Positions 38,005 through 47,028 of a stretch of DNA of 64,000 nucleotides are shown here, piece after piece. Below the pieces are notes generated by a model. The model did not search any database. It had not been told where the DNA came from and saw nothing but the letters and a program-made list of their open reading frames with translations. The position numbers and the translations under genes are program-made. Every line of letters begins with the position of its first letter. Positions within the stretch are counted from its first letter, which is position 1. Source of the stretch: Flagellimonas pelagia (GTDB lineage Bacteria; Bacteroidota; Bacteroidia; Flavobacteriales; Flavobacteriaceae); the NCBI RefSeq assembly GCF_003584135.1, contig NZ_QXFI01000033.1:310001-374000 (forward strand), written 5' to 3'.

Positions 38005-39189
38005 ATGAAACCCTCCAAAACCATACTTCCCATTATTGTGGTATCGCAGTTTTGCTGTACTTCGCTTTGGTTTGCCGGGAATGGGGTCATGCATGACCTC
38101 ATCGCAAATTTTGGTTTGGCCGAAAGTGCCTTGGGCCATTTAACCTCTGCGGTGCAATTCGGTTTTATATTGGGTACTTTGATCTTTGCCGTGTTGTCCA
38201 TTGCAGACCGGTTCTCTCCCTCCAAAGTGTTTTTATGCTGTGCCATATTGGGCGCCATTTTCAATTTGGGCACCATTTGGAAAGGCAATAGTTTGGGCAG
38301 CATACTCACTTTTCGGTTTTTTACGGGTTTTTTCCTTGCCGGGATCTATCCCGTAGGCATGAAAATTGCCGCCGATTACTTTGAAAAAGGTCTTGGTAAA
38401 TCGTTGGGCTATTTGGTCGGCGCCTTGGTGGTGGGCACTGCCTTTCCCCATTTATTAAAAGACATGACCACGGCATTTCCATGGAAATATGTATTGATCG
38501 GCACGTCTTCTTTGGCGGTATTGGGCGGTGTTTTGATGGCAAGTCTGGTCCCCGATGGTCCATACCGAAAACCAGGTCAAAAAATCTATTTATCCGCTTT
38601 TCTACAAGTGTTCCGAAATCGTAATTTCCGCTCCGCGGCTTTCGGGTACTTTGGCCACATGTGGGAACTGTACGCCTTTTGGGCCTTTGTTCCCGTGATG
38701 CTAAAAACCTACAGCACCATCCATCCTGATGTTGCCTTCAACATACCCTTGTTATCCTTCCTCATCATTGCAACGGGAGGGTTGGCCTGTGTGCTGGGAG
38801 GGTATTTGGCCCAAACTTTGGGCACTAAAAGGGTTGCCTTTTTGGCATTGATGCTTTCTTGTGGCTGTTGTTTGGTTTCTCCCTTGGTTTTTGCCCAAAG
38901 CGAAGCCATTCTTTTTGTGGCATTCCTGCTCTTTTGGGGCATGGTGGTCATCGCCGACTCTCCCTTGTTTTCCACTTTAGTGGCCCAAAATGCCCAACCC
39001 GAAATAAAAGGGACCGCACTCACCATTGTAAACTGCATCGGTTTTGCCATCACCATTGTCAGCATCCAATTACTTACCGGAATAAAAGAAGTGACTACAT
39101 CAAATTCCGTTTACATGCTATTGGCCCTGGGACCCATTCTGGGATTGATGGTTTTATCGAAAAAAAAGCCAACAAAGTGGTATCTTTAA
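38005..39189 (+). CDS. Major facilitator superfamily transporter
   Basis: 394 residues with about 12 transmembrane helices. The N-terminal half shows the CTSLWFAGNGVMHDL and FGLAESALGHLTSAVQFGF parts and a loop with ADRFSPSKVF between helices 2 and 3. FFLAGIYPVGMKIAADYFE is typical of helix 4-5 in this family. The substrate cannot be read from sequence. The following NIPSNAP gene starts 31 bp later on the same strand. Confidence 0.85.
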   Translation: MKPSKTILPIIVVSQFCCTSLWFAGNGVMHDLIANFGLAESALGHLTSAVQFGFILGTLIFAVLSIADRFSPSKVFLCCAILGAIFNLGTIWKGNSLGSILTFRFFTGFFLAGIYPVGMKIAADYFEKGLGKSLGYLVGALVVGTAFPHLLKDMTTAFPWKYVLIGTSSLAVLGGVLMASLVPDGPYRKPGQKIYLSAFLQVFRNRNFRSAAFGYFGHMWELYAFWAFVPVMLKTYSTIHPDVAFNIPLLSFLIIATGGLACVLGGYLAQTLGTKRVAFLALMLSCGCCLVSPLVFAQSEAILFVAFLLFWGMVVIADSPLFSTLVAQNAQPEIKGTALTIVNCIGFAITIVSIQLLTGIKEVTTSNSVYMLLALGPILGLMVLSKKKPTKWYL

Positions 39190-39220
39190 CCTTCACACCA
39201 CAAACCAAACTACACTTCAA

Positions 39221-40030
39221 ATGAAAACATTCCAACTTCTTGCATTATTGGTAACCGTAGCGTTAGCCAGTTGCGGCAATCCCAACCCTGAAACCACTGA
39301 AACCACCGAAACTGTTGTCAACGAACGGGAATTTTACCAACTCAAGGTATACACTTTCAGTTCGGAAGACCAAATTGCCACTACGGACAATTACCTTCAA
39401 AACGCTTTTATCCCTGCCGTAAAAAAACAGGGCATCGATAAGGTCGGCGTTTTTAAATTCCGCACCAACGAAAAGGACACGGTTCAAAGAACCTATGTGC
39501 TTCTTCCCTTCAAATCTATGGAGGAATTTTTGGCGTTGGAGGGCAAACTGAGCGAGGATGCCGAATATGCAGCAGCGGGAAGTGCATACCTTAATGCACC
39601 GTATGACAATACACCGTATGATCATATCGAGTCCATCCTCATGCAGGCCTTTACCGATATGCCCATGATGCAGGTTCCCAATCTGGACAGTCCAAGATCG
39701 GAGCGTATATACGAATTGCGTAGCTACGAGTCCCCTACCGAAAAATACTACTGGAACAAAGTGGACATGTTCAATGCTGGTGGCGAAGTAAAATTATTCG
39801 ACCGTTTGCAGTTCAATGCCGTGTTCTATGGCGAAGTGCTTTCTGGTCCACGTATGCCCAATTTGATGTACATGACCACCCATGCCGATATGGCCACCAG
39901 GGACAAAAACTGGGAAGCTTTTGTGGATTCCCCTGAATGGAAGGCCCTTACTGCCATGCCCAAGTATGAGAACAATGTTTCCCATGCCGATATTTGGTTT
40001 TTGTATCCCACGGAGTATTCGGATTATTGA
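39221..40030 (+). CDS. NIPSNAP-family lipoprotein
   Basis: 269 residues. Signal peptide with lipobox (LLVTVALASCGN), then two ferredoxin-like NIPSNAP repeats: FYQLKVYTFSSEDQ...FIPAVKKQGIDKVGVFKF, and RIYELRSYESPTEKYYWNKVDMF with FDRLQFNAVFYGEVLSGP. The family is common in flavobacteria, often near hydrolases or transporters, but has no firm biochemical role. Its TGA stop overlaps the ATG of the next thioredoxin gene by one base (TGATG), which points to coupled translation. Confidence 0.87.
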   Translation: MKTFQLLALLVTVALASCGNPNPETTETTETVVNEREFYQLKVYTFSSEDQIATTDNYLQNAFIPAVKKQGIDKVGVFKFRTNEKDTVQRTYVLLPFKSMEEFLALEGKLSEDAEYAAAGSAYLNAPYDNTPYDHIESILMQAFTDMPMMQVPNLDSPRSERIYELRSYESPTEKYYWNKVDMFNAGGEVKLFDRLQFNAVFYGEVLSGPRMPNLMYMTTHADMATRDKNWEAFVDSPEWKALTAMPKYENNVSHADIWFLYPTEYSDY

Positions 40031-40311
40031 TGGAAACACCCAAAATTGAACTCCTTTATTTTACCGGCAAAACCTGCGGGGTCTGCAAAGTTTTGAAACC
40101 AAAGTTGTTGGAAGCCGTCCAGGAAAACTTCCCAAAAGTGGACATTCGCGTGGTGGATGTGGAAGAGGAAATCGAATTTACAGGACAGTCCATGGTCTTT
40201 ACCTTACCTGTCGTGATTCTAAAGGCCGATGACAAGGAAATGTACCGTTTTGCCAGAAGTTTTTCGGTGTATGAAGTGTTGGACAAGCTAAAGCGATTGA
40301 GTGGAGAGTGA
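40030..40311 (+). CDS. Small thioredoxin-family protein
   Basis: 93 residues with a complete thioredoxin core: LLYFTGKTCGVCKVLKP, with a CGVC redox site, VDIRVVDVEEE, and FTLPVVILKADDKE with the cis-proline. There is no signal peptide, so it acts in the cytoplasm as a dithiol/disulfide reductant. The frame opens upstream at 39994, but the ATG at 40030 overlaps the previous stop and matches the family start. Confidence 0.9.
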   Translation: METPKIELLYFTGKTCGVCKVLKPKLLEAVQENFPKVDIRVVDVEEEIEFTGQSMVFTLPVVILKADDKEMYRFARSFSVYEVLDKLKRLSGE

Positions 40312-40412
40312 GACCATGACACTCCTTTTTTAGTTCATTTTCCACCCTCTAAAATTCCCACCAACGGATCGAACAATTTTATACCTTCATTCGAAAATTC
40401 ATTACGTATAAA

Positions 40413-41033
40413 ATGATTCATCCAGATACAGAATTACGCTTTATCAGCAACGAAATTGGGTATGGCGTTGTGGCCACCAAGTTCATTCCCGCAGGTACCA
40501 TTACCTGGGTACTCGACGAATTGGACCGTGAGTTCACCCCATTGGAACTGCAACAAATGGCCCCTATTTACCAAAACATTTTGGACACCTACACCTTCCG
40601 CAACAACAAGGGCAATTACATCCTCTGTTGGGACAACGGCCGGTACGTGAACCACAGTTTCAATTCCAACTGTTTGACCACCGCCTACGATTTTGAGATT
40701 GCCATCCGCGACATTCAGCCCGGGGAACAACTCACTGACGATTATGGCTACCTCAACATTCCCATTCCATTCAGGGCCGTAGATGAGGGCACGCGCCGAA
40801 AAGTGGTCTATCCTGACGATTTGTTGAAATACTATAAGGTGTGGGACAACAAGATCAAGAAAGTTTTTGGGACCATTACCAAACAACAACAGCCGCTACG
40901 TCCAATTTTAAATGAAGGACTTTGGGAGAAAATTGGGGACATCACTTCAGGCAAAGAGGAAATGGAATCCATCTTGACTAATTTTTATAATGGTAGCCAC
41001 ACTGAAGACTTGGAATACCATACCAACAATTAA
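40413..41033 (+). CDS. SET-domain protein (putative lysine methyltransferase)
   Basis: 206 residues. The SET core covers about 1-120: GYGVVATKFIPAGTITWV at the start, GRYVNHSFNSNC (the NHS/NH motif that binds S-adenosylmethionine), and GEQLTDDYGYLN (catalytic-Tyr region). A helical C-terminal tail of about 80 residues follows. Bacterial SET proteins methylate lysines of their own proteins in some cases and host histones in others; here no target can be named. There is no signal peptide. It ends at a strong terminator. Confidence 0.87.
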   Translation: MIHPDTELRFISNEIGYGVVATKFIPAGTITWVLDELDREFTPLELQQMAPIYQNILDTYTFRNNKGNYILCWDNGRYVNHSFNSNCLTTAYDFEIAIRDIQPGEQLTDDYGYLNIPIPFRAVDEGTRRKVVYPDDLLKYYKVWDNKIKKVFGTITKQQQPLRPILNEGLWEKIGDITSGKEEMESILTNFYNGSHTEDLEYHTNN

Positions 41034-41058
41034 AAAAGGCGCCTCATCGGCGCCTTTT
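41034..41058. terminator. Bidirectional intrinsic terminator
   Basis: AAAAGGCGCC-TCATC-GGCGCCTTTT, a 10-bp perfect stem, between the SET gene (+) and the hypothetical gene (-) that ends at 41078. Confidence 0.92.
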
Positions 41059-41077
41059 CCATTCCTTTTTCATAGTA

Positions 41078-41641
41078 TTAATTGCCAAAGCTGTTGACCA
41101 ATCGTGGTTTAGGGCTTTTGCTCCTTATAAACAAATCCGTAAGCGGTTTAAAGTGTCGCTTCCACTGAAATGGAGCAAAATCGAACCACAATTTAACTTC
41201 CAGGGCCTCTCCACCTTTCACTTGGAAGCCGTTCTCCACGGCAAAATCCAAGCGTTCAAATTGGTTGGCGGATTCCTCTACCCCATCCTGATAAATGAAC
41301 TGGTTACCCCATCCTGCCAAATAAAAACGTAGGGTGGTGTAGTTTCCTTCGGGCAAGGAAAGAACGCTTTTGGAACGTAAGAAGCTTCCAGAAGGAATTC
41401 CCTTTAGGGAAACAGGGTTCTGACCAGGAAAATCGATTATAAAGTGCTCATTGCCATGCTCGTCCAATGCGGAGAACTTAACAATGTTAAGGGACATTTC
41501 AGAAACTTTGAGAGCCTCAGCAGCCTCATTTTTCAAGATCAACTCGGCCCCCTTCTCTGGGGAGGCGTACCAATCCGCCATTACATTTGGGGTGTAAGGC
41601 GATGTTGACCATAACGTTGGATAAAAGCTCATTTTTTTCAT
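41078..41641 (-). CDS. Hypothetical protein, weakly similar to DUF4382-type domains
   Basis: 187 residues from the ATG at 41641; an in-frame upstream start at 41671 adds ten residues without a signal peptide. The order of conserved-looking pieces (SLNIVKFSALDEHGNEHFI, LKGIPSGSFLRSKSVLSLPE, GNYTTLRFYLAGWGNQFIY, EALEVKLWFDFAP) recalls the DUF4382 beta-sandwich found in Bacteroidota lipoproteins, but the match is loose and no lipobox is present. Function unknown. The 246-bp gap to the next gene is AT-rich and shows nothing I can name. Confidence 0.6.
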   Translation of the reverse strand: MKKMSFYPTLWSTSPYTPNVMADWYASPEKGAELILKNEAAEALKVSEMSLNIVKFSALDEHGNEHFIIDFPGQNPVSLKGIPSGSFLRSKSVLSLPEGNYTTLRFYLAGWGNQFIYQDGVEESANQFERLDFAVENGFQVKGGEALEVKLWFDFAPFQWKRHFKPLTDLFIRSKSPKPRLVNSFGN

Positions 41642-41917
41642 AGCTGTATAGTTTAACGTATACAGGGACAAAGTTGCAGCAGTTTTCCTACCCCTACTTC
41701 CAATAAATTGACCAGTTTCTATGCTCTATTACCCCAATTATCCTATTTTAAGATTTTATTTGGTTAAAATGACATAATTCATGAAAAATTGAATCAAAAT
41801 TCAATGTCATAAAGGCCCATTATATCCAAAAAGACCATATAAAGAATATGCGCTACAAACTTAAGTCAGCTATTACCTGTGCTAAAAAGAGTATCTTTCT
41901 TTTTGTAAAGTCAAGCA

Positions 41918-42667
41918 ATGAAAATCAACTATATTTTTCTGTTATTGGCATTAGTGGCCGAAATTGTGGGTACTATCGGGGGATTTGGTTCCTCGGTCTT
42001 CTTTGTGCCTATCGGTAATTTTTACTTTGATTTTTATTCCGTCCTGGGGATGACGGCAATTTTCCATCTATCCAGTAACCTTAGTAAGATATGGCTCTTC
42101 AAAAAAGGGTTGGACAAAAGATTATTGCTGTACATTGGACTACCTTCAGTGGTTTTTGTGATCTTGGGTGGATTTATGTCAAAATGGGTCAATAGTGGTG
42201 CACTGGAAATTGTTTTGGGGGTTTTCTTGGTAGTCTTCAGCCTTTTATTTCTCATAAAAAGCGAGATCATAGTATTTCCAAATAAAAAGAATGCCATTAT
42301 CGGGGGGACATTATCGGGATTTTCCGCAGGACTTTTGGGAACTGGGGGTGCCATTCGAGGACTTACCATGGCCGCCTTCAATCTGGAAAAAAATGCTTTC
42401 ATCGCCACTTCGGCTTTTATCGACTTTTTGATCGATTTCTCCAGAACTTTTGTATACTATGAAAATGGCTATATCGGAAAACTGGAACTCACCTACCTCC
42501 CATTTCTATTTGTCATCGGTTTGGTGGGCACCTATCTGGGCAAACGGATATTGTACCACATTCCCCAGGATAAATTCAGGAACTTGAGCTTGTTGTTCAT
42601 TCTTCTTATTGGTTTGGCCACCATTGCCAAGTTGGCTTTTGACCACTTGGGTCAATTGTCCTCGTAA
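41918..42667 (+). CDS. TauE/SafE family membrane permease
   Basis: 249 residues with about eight hydrophobic segments and the two repeated half-motifs of the TauE/SafE family: GTIGGFGSSVFFVPIG near the N-terminus and GGTLSGFSAGLLGTGGAIRG in the middle. Members export sulfite, sulfoacetate or other organic anions. Standing at the head of the tyrosine-catabolism region and convergent with marR (16-bp overlap of the 3' ends), it could move an aromatic or organic acid, but that is inference. Confidence 0.87.
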   Translation: MKINYIFLLLALVAEIVGTIGGFGSSVFFVPIGNFYFDFYSVLGMTAIFHLSSNLSKIWLFKKGLDKRLLLYIGLPSVVFVILGGFMSKWVNSGALEIVLGVFLVVFSLLFLIKSEIIVFPNKKNAIIGGTLSGFSAGLLGTGGAIRGLTMAAFNLEKNAFIATSAFIDFLIDFSRTFVYYENGYIGKLELTYLPFLFVIGLVGTYLGKRILYHIPQDKFRNLSLLFILLIGLATIAKLAFDHLGQLSS

Positions 42668-43098
42668 TTATCCCCGATTTGGTCCAACACCTTTAAAAAA
42701 ATCTCGAATTCGGAAGAATCGATTTGCTTCACGGCCAATTTTCGCAACTGCATGGCCGAAGGAAGGGTCAAGTCCAAGATTTTTTGCCCTTCCGGTGTCA
42801 AGGCCAATTTAAAACGCTTTTGGTCTCCCTCGAATCGGGTTTTGGTAATCCAGCCCTTGCGTTCCAAGCCGCCGATGACCCGTGAAGTAGTGGCCCGATT
42901 ACGGAAATTACTCTTTACAATATCCCTTTGGCTGGCCTCTTCACCCAGCTGATGGATTTGGTACAAAATCACCCATTGCTCAATGGTGATATCCACCCCA
43001 AGTGCATCAAAAGCAAGTAGATAGGCTTTTTGAATTTTTCGGAGTACCAGGTCCAAGTGTAGACCCATCCCCTGTATTTCATCGATTCGATTGAGCAT
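42652..43098 (-). CDS. MarR family transcriptional regulator
   Basis: 148 residues from the ATG at 43098; the frame begins with a GTG at 43116. The winged helix-turn-helix covers about 30-125: ITIEQWVILYQIHQLGEEAS, QRDIVKSNFRNRATTSRVIG (recognition helix), and GWITKTRFEGDQKRFKLALT (wing). Such dimers bind palindromes and are released by small, often phenolic, ligands. It is divergent from hppD, and two palindromes lie between them, so it is probably the regulator of the tyrosine/homogentisate genes. Confidence 0.9.
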   Translation of the reverse strand: MLNRIDEIQGMGLHLDLVLRKIQKAYLLAFDALGVDITIEQWVILYQIHQLGEEASQRDIVKSNFRNRATTSRVIGGLERKGWITKTRFEGDQKRFKLALTPEGQKILDLTLPSAMQLRKLAVKQIDSSEFEIFLKVLDQIGDNYEDN

Positions 43099-43192
43099 TT
43101 TTCCAACAATTGCCACAAAAATAGCAATTCAGTTTTTGATGCGGTTTATGACATTCTGACCACAACCATCAATTTTAACCTAAAATTTGATC

Positions 43193-43210
43193 TACGAAAA
43201 CGCTTTCGTA
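43193..43210. promoter_or_regulatory. Palindrome 1 between marR and hppD (candidate operator)
   Basis: TACGAAA-ACGC-TTTCGTA, perfect 7-bp arms. It lies about 15 bp upstream of the hppD -7 box, roughly over the -33 region. Confidence 0.55.
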
Positions 43211-43222
43211 TCCAAAAATAGT

Positions 43223-43230
43223 TATTTTTG
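43223..43230 (+). promoter_or_regulatory. Candidate -7 box of hppD
   Basis: TATTTTTG matches TAnnTTTG and lies 46 bp before the ATG at 43277. It overlaps palindrome 2, and no TTTG -33 is seen, which fits a regulated promoter. Confidence 0.5.
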
Positions 43231-43242
43231 TTGCATCAACAA
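43228..43242. promoter_or_regulatory. Palindrome 2 at the hppD promoter (candidate MarR operator)
   Basis: TTGTTG-CAT-CAACAA, perfect 6-bp arms around three bases. It overlaps the right edge of the -7 box, a position where a bound repressor would block transcription. Confidence 0.55.
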
Positions 43243-43276
43243 CAAAATTGACTGAACAACAAAAAGATAGCACATT

Positions 43277-44410
43277 ATGCAAACATCGACCCTAAACAAA
43301 ACAGCGGATACCTCACAAGATTTCATGCCCATCAACGGCACGGATTATATTGAATTATATGTGGGCAATTCCAAGCAGGCGGCCCACTTTTACAAGACCG
43401 CTTTTGGATTTCAATCCTTGGCCTATGCCGGATTGCAAACCGGACTCAAGGACCGTGAAAGTTATGTGGTGGTACAGGACAAAATCCGTTTGGTGCTGAC
43501 CTCCCCGTTAAAAAGTGGCACCGAAATCGGGAAACATATTGACAAACATGGTGATGGTGTTAAAGTAGTTGCCCTTTGGGTAGACGATGCCACCTACGCC
43601 TACAATGCTGCCATGGAGCGTGGCGCCAAATCCTATATGGAGCCCAAAGTTGAGGAAGATCAAACTGGAAAAGTGGTTCGCTCCGGTATCTATACCTATG
43701 GTGAAACGGTTCACATCTTTGTGGAACGAAAGGATTATAAGGGCACGTTTTTACCCGGTTTCAAAAAATGGGAAACCCCTGATTATAATCCAACTTCCAC
43801 AGGACTCTTGTATGTAGATCACATGGTAGGTAACGTAGGTTGGAACAAGATGAACCATTGGGTGGGCTTTTACGAAGATGTGCTTGGGTTCCGAAATATC
43901 CTATCATTCGATGACAAGGACATTTCCACAGAATACACCGCACTGATGAGTAAGGTGATGAGCAACGGGAATGGACGTATCAAATTCCCGATCAACGAAC
44001 CTGCAGAAGGAAAGAAAAAATCCCAAGTGGAGGAATACCTCGATTTTTATGAAGGTGAAGGTGTGCAACACGTTGCCGTGGCCACCGATGACATTATCAA
44101 GACTGTTCGCGATTTAAGAAGCCGTGGTGTTGAATTCCTTCAGGTTCCCGCTTCGTATTACGATGCTGTTACCGACCGTGTGGGTGAAATCGATGAGGAT
44201 ATCGCACCATTGAAAGAACTGGGTATCTTGGTAGATCGTGATGACGAAGGCTACCTACTTCAAATTTTCACCAAACCGGTGGAACCTAGACCTACAATGT
44301 TCTTCGAAATCATCCAAAGAAAGGGTGCACAATCGTTTGGAAAAGGTAACTTTAAGGCACTGTTCGAAGCTATTGAACGCGAACAGGAACTACGAGGTAC
44401 GTTACATTGA
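43277..44410 (+). CDS. hppD: 4-hydroxyphenylpyruvate dioxygenase
   Basis: 377 residues. Converts 4-hydroxyphenylpyruvate to homogentisate, the second step of tyrosine breakdown. It has the two vicinal-oxygen-chelate domains of the family. The iron ligands fall in the C-terminal half: His in VDHMVGNV, His in GVQHVAVATDDI and Glu in MFFEIIQRKG. The C-terminal SFGKGNFKALFEAIE helix, which gates the active site, is intact. It is the first gene of the hppD-hmgA-fahA group, with palindromes and a -7 box upstream. Confidence 0.96.
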   Translation: MQTSTLNKTADTSQDFMPINGTDYIELYVGNSKQAAHFYKTAFGFQSLAYAGLQTGLKDRESYVVVQDKIRLVLTSPLKSGTEIGKHIDKHGDGVKVVALWVDDATYAYNAAMERGAKSYMEPKVEEDQTGKVVRSGIYTYGETVHIFVERKDYKGTFLPGFKKWETPDYNPTSTGLLYVDHMVGNVGWNKMNHWVGFYEDVLGFRNILSFDDKDISTEYTALMSKVMSNGNGRIKFPINEPAEGKKKSQVEEYLDFYEGEGVQHVAVATDDIIKTVRDLRSRGVEFLQVPASYYDAVTDRVGEIDEDIAPLKELGILVDRDDEGYLLQIFTKPVEPRPTMFFEIIQRKGAQSFGKGNFKALFEAIEREQELRGTLH

Positions 44411-44487
44411 TTAATTGTAAGTGTTCAATGTTAAGTTTTGAATTAGAATAACCCAACATTTAGCACTTAGAACTAAAAACTAATCCA

Positions 44488-45645
44488 ATGCCCATCTATC
44501 ACAAACTCGGGAAAATTCCGCAAAAACGACATACCCAGTTCGAAAAACCGAACGGAGGGCTCTATTATGAGCAGCTTTTCGGCACTATCGGTTTCGATGG
44601 CATGTCGTCCCTGTCCTATCACGTCCATCGCCCTACGCAGGTAAAGGACATTGGGAAGGCTATTGACATGTCGCCCAAAATTGCGGTGGAAAAGAACATC
44701 ACCAGTAGAAAACTTATTGGGTTCGATGTGCAGCCCAAGGATGATTTTTTGGAAGCCCGCGAGCCTCTTTTGGTGAACAACGATGTGCACATTGGCTTGG
44801 CTGCGCCGAAAAATTCCATCACGGATTATTTTTACAAGAATGCCGATGCCGATGAGATGCTCTTTATCCATAAAGGATCGGGAACCTTGAAGACCTTTTT
44901 GGGCAACATTCCGTTTGAATATGGGGATTACCTCATCATTCCCCGCGGGATGATCTACCAAATCGAATTTGATACCGAGGATAACCGCATCCTGTATGCG
45001 GAATCGTTTCATCCCATTTACACCCCAAAACGGTACCGAAACTGGTTCGGGCAGTTATTGGAACATTCGCCCTACTGTGAACGGGACTATAAATTGCCGC
45101 AAGACCTTCTGACTTTTGATGAAAAAGGAGATTTTTTGATGAAGATCAAAAAACAGGGCATGTTGCACCAATTGGTGTATGCCAGCCATCCTTTTGATGT
45201 GGTCGGTTGGGACGGGTATAATTTCCCCTATGGATTTTCCATCCACAATTTTGAACCCATCACGGGCCGTGTACATCAACCGCCACCAGTACATCAAACA
45301 TTTGAGACGAGTGCCTTTGTGGTTTGTTCGTTCTGCCCAAGGCTGTACGACTACCATCCCAAAGCAATTCCGGCTCCCTACAACCATTCCAACATAGACT
45401 CGGACGAGGTCTTATATTATGTGGATGGGGACTTTATGAGCCGCACCGGGATTGGCCCCGGGTATATTTCGTTACACCCGGCGGGTATTCCACACGGGCC
45501 ACATCCAGGCACCTATGAGGCCAGCATCGGCAAAAAGGGCACAGAGGAATTGGCAGTGATGATCGATACCTTCAAACCGTTGATGGTCACCGAAAATGCC
45601 CTGAAAATTGATGACGGCAAGTATTACAAATCTTGGTTGGAGTAA
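44488..45645 (+). CDS. hmgA: Homogentisate 1,2-dioxygenase
   Basis: 385 residues of cupin-fold iron dioxygenase; opens the ring of homogentisate to maleylacetoacetate. The family opening MPIYHKLGKIPQKRHTQF is present. The C-terminal iron-site region shows RVHQPPPVHQTFE, APYNHSNIDSDEVLYYVDG and HPAGIPHGPHPGTYEASIG, the last carrying metal-ligand histidines. It follows hppD by 77 bp. A palindromic repeat lies just downstream. Confidence 0.95.
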   Translation: MPIYHKLGKIPQKRHTQFEKPNGGLYYEQLFGTIGFDGMSSLSYHVHRPTQVKDIGKAIDMSPKIAVEKNITSRKLIGFDVQPKDDFLEAREPLLVNNDVHIGLAAPKNSITDYFYKNADADEMLFIHKGSGTLKTFLGNIPFEYGDYLIIPRGMIYQIEFDTEDNRILYAESFHPIYTPKRYRNWFGQLLEHSPYCERDYKLPQDLLTFDEKGDFLMKIKKQGMLHQLVYASHPFDVVGWDGYNFPYGFSIHNFEPITGRVHQPPPVHQTFETSAFVVCSFCPRLYDYHPKAIPAPYNHSNIDSDEVLYYVDGDFMSRTGIGPGYISLHPAGIPHGPHPGTYEASIGKKGTEELAVMIDTFKPLMVTENALKIDDGKYYKSWLE

Positions 45646-45654
45646 AGCCCATGC

Positions 45655-45715
45655 TGTCATTCCTGCGAAAGCAGGAATCCATAAAGAAAAGATTCCCGTT
45701 TTCACGGGAATGACA
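45655..45715. repeat. REP-like element, two hairpins inside an inverted frame
   Basis: Begins TGTCATTCC and ends GGAATGACA. Inside are ATTCCTGC-GAAA-GCAGGAAT (45659-45678) and ATTCCCGT-TTTC-ACGGGAAT (45692-45711). A related hairpin with a longer loop is at 50043-50084. It lies between hmgA and fahA. Confidence 0.8.
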
Positions 45716-45728
45716 TAAAAACGCATTC

Positions 45729-46949
45729 ATGATCATAAACATCCCTGAAAACTCAGACTTTTCAATCCATAATATTCCCTTCGGGATTTTTTCCGCCGAA
45801 GACAGGAGTCCACGTGTAGGTGTGGCCGTTGGGGAACATATCCTCGATTTGGCCGCCGTGGCGGAACTCGATGTGTTCGAATTCAACACCGCCGTTTTGG
45901 AAAAGGACACCCTCAATGATTTTATTTCCCTCGGAAAGGAAATCACCAATCGGGTGCGGAAAAAAATCCAATATTGGCTAAAGGATGACCATTCACCCTT
46001 GGCTGGAAAACCCGAGCTTTTTGTAAAGCAATCCGAAGTCCAGATGCACATGCCCGTTTCGGTTGGGGACTATACCGATTTTTACTCCAGCATAGAACAT
46101 GCTACCAATGTGGGAAAAATGTTCCGCGACCCTGAAAATGCCCTTTTGCCCAACTGGAAACATATTCCCGTAGGCTACCATGGTAGGGCCAGTTCCATTA
46201 TTGTGAGCGGACAGCCCATCCATCGACCCAAAGGCCAGACCTTGCCCAACAATGCGGACGCTCCGGTATTCGGACCCACGCAACGTTTGGATTTTGAACT
46301 GGAAATAGGCTTTATCTGCGGCAAGGATACCCAATTGGGTGATTCCATCCCCACTGAGGAGGCCGAGAATTACATCTTCGGCTTGGTCTTGTTCAACGAT
46401 TGGTCGGCACGTGACATCCAAAAATGGGAATATGTGCCGCTTGGACCTTTCTTGGCGAAGAATTTCGCCTCTTCCATTTCGCCTTGGGTGGTGACCTTGG
46501 AGGCCTTGAAACCTTTTCAAGTGGCAGGTCCAACACAAGAACCAAAAGTATTGCCGTATTTGGCTTATGAAGGTGACAAAAACTACGACATCAACCTGGA
46601 AGTGGGCATCACCCCCGATGGAAGCGAAGAAACCACCGTTTGCCATAGTAATTTCAAGTATATGTACTGGAACATGGCACAACAGTTGGCACATCATACC
46701 GTGAATGGCTGTAATATCCATGTGGGTGATATGATGGCTTCAGGAACCATTTCGGGCAAGGAAGACGATTCCTTCGGCTCCATGTTGGAGCTGGCCTGGA
46801 TGGGCACCAAACCCGTAAAAATGAAGGATGGTTCGGAACGTAAATTTATCAACGATGGGGATACGGTAACCCTACGAGGTTTCGCCCAAAATGGCGATAT
46901 TAGGGTCGGATTCGGGGAAGTTTCCACGAAAGTGCTTCCAGCGAAATAA
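45729..46949 (+). CDS. fahA: Fumarylacetoacetase
   Basis: 406 residues. Hydrolyses fumarylacetoacetate to fumarate and acetoacetate, the last step of tyrosine catabolism. The N-terminal SH3-like domain (GIFSAEDRSPRVGVAVGEHI) precedes the FAH domain with GYHGRASSI (catalytic His), TQRLDFELEIGFICG (metal-binding Glu residues), FNDWSARDIQKWEYVPLGPF and ASGTISGKEDDSFGSMLELA. No maleylacetoacetate isomerase gene is seen here; it may lie elsewhere, or isomerisation may be non-enzymatic. Confidence 0.95.
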   Translation: MIINIPENSDFSIHNIPFGIFSAEDRSPRVGVAVGEHILDLAAVAELDVFEFNTAVLEKDTLNDFISLGKEITNRVRKKIQYWLKDDHSPLAGKPELFVKQSEVQMHMPVSVGDYTDFYSSIEHATNVGKMFRDPENALLPNWKHIPVGYHGRASSIIVSGQPIHRPKGQTLPNNADAPVFGPTQRLDFELEIGFICGKDTQLGDSIPTEEAENYIFGLVLFNDWSARDIQKWEYVPLGPFLAKNFASSISPWVVTLEALKPFQVAGPTQEPKVLPYLAYEGDKNYDINLEVGITPDGSEETTVCHSNFKYMYWNMAQQLAHHTVNGCNIHVGDMMASGTISGKEDDSFGSMLELAWMGTKPVKMKDGSERKFINDGDTVTLRGFAQNGDIRVGFGEVSTKVLPAK

Positions 46950-46952
46950 ATG

Positions 46953-47010
46953 GGGTAGCTGAGCGTAGTCGAAGCTCCCAATTGACGACTTCGACTCCGC
47001 TCAGTCACCC
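46953..47010. repeat. Inverted repeat of the CTTCGACTnCGCTCAG family
   Basis: Arms at 46953-46974 and 46989-47010 contain CTGAGCGTAGTCGAAG and CTTCGACTCCGCTCAG and pair over 22 positions with three mismatches around a 14-nt loop. The same core recurs at 49918-49935 and 50114-50131. It lies between fahA and the flavin-reductase-like gene. Confidence 0.8.
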
Positions 47011-47028
47011 ATTCTTTAAAAATATACT

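Noticed and set aside
45993..46721. 242-codon open frame on the minus strand
   Set aside because: Antisense to fahA; composition unlike a protein.
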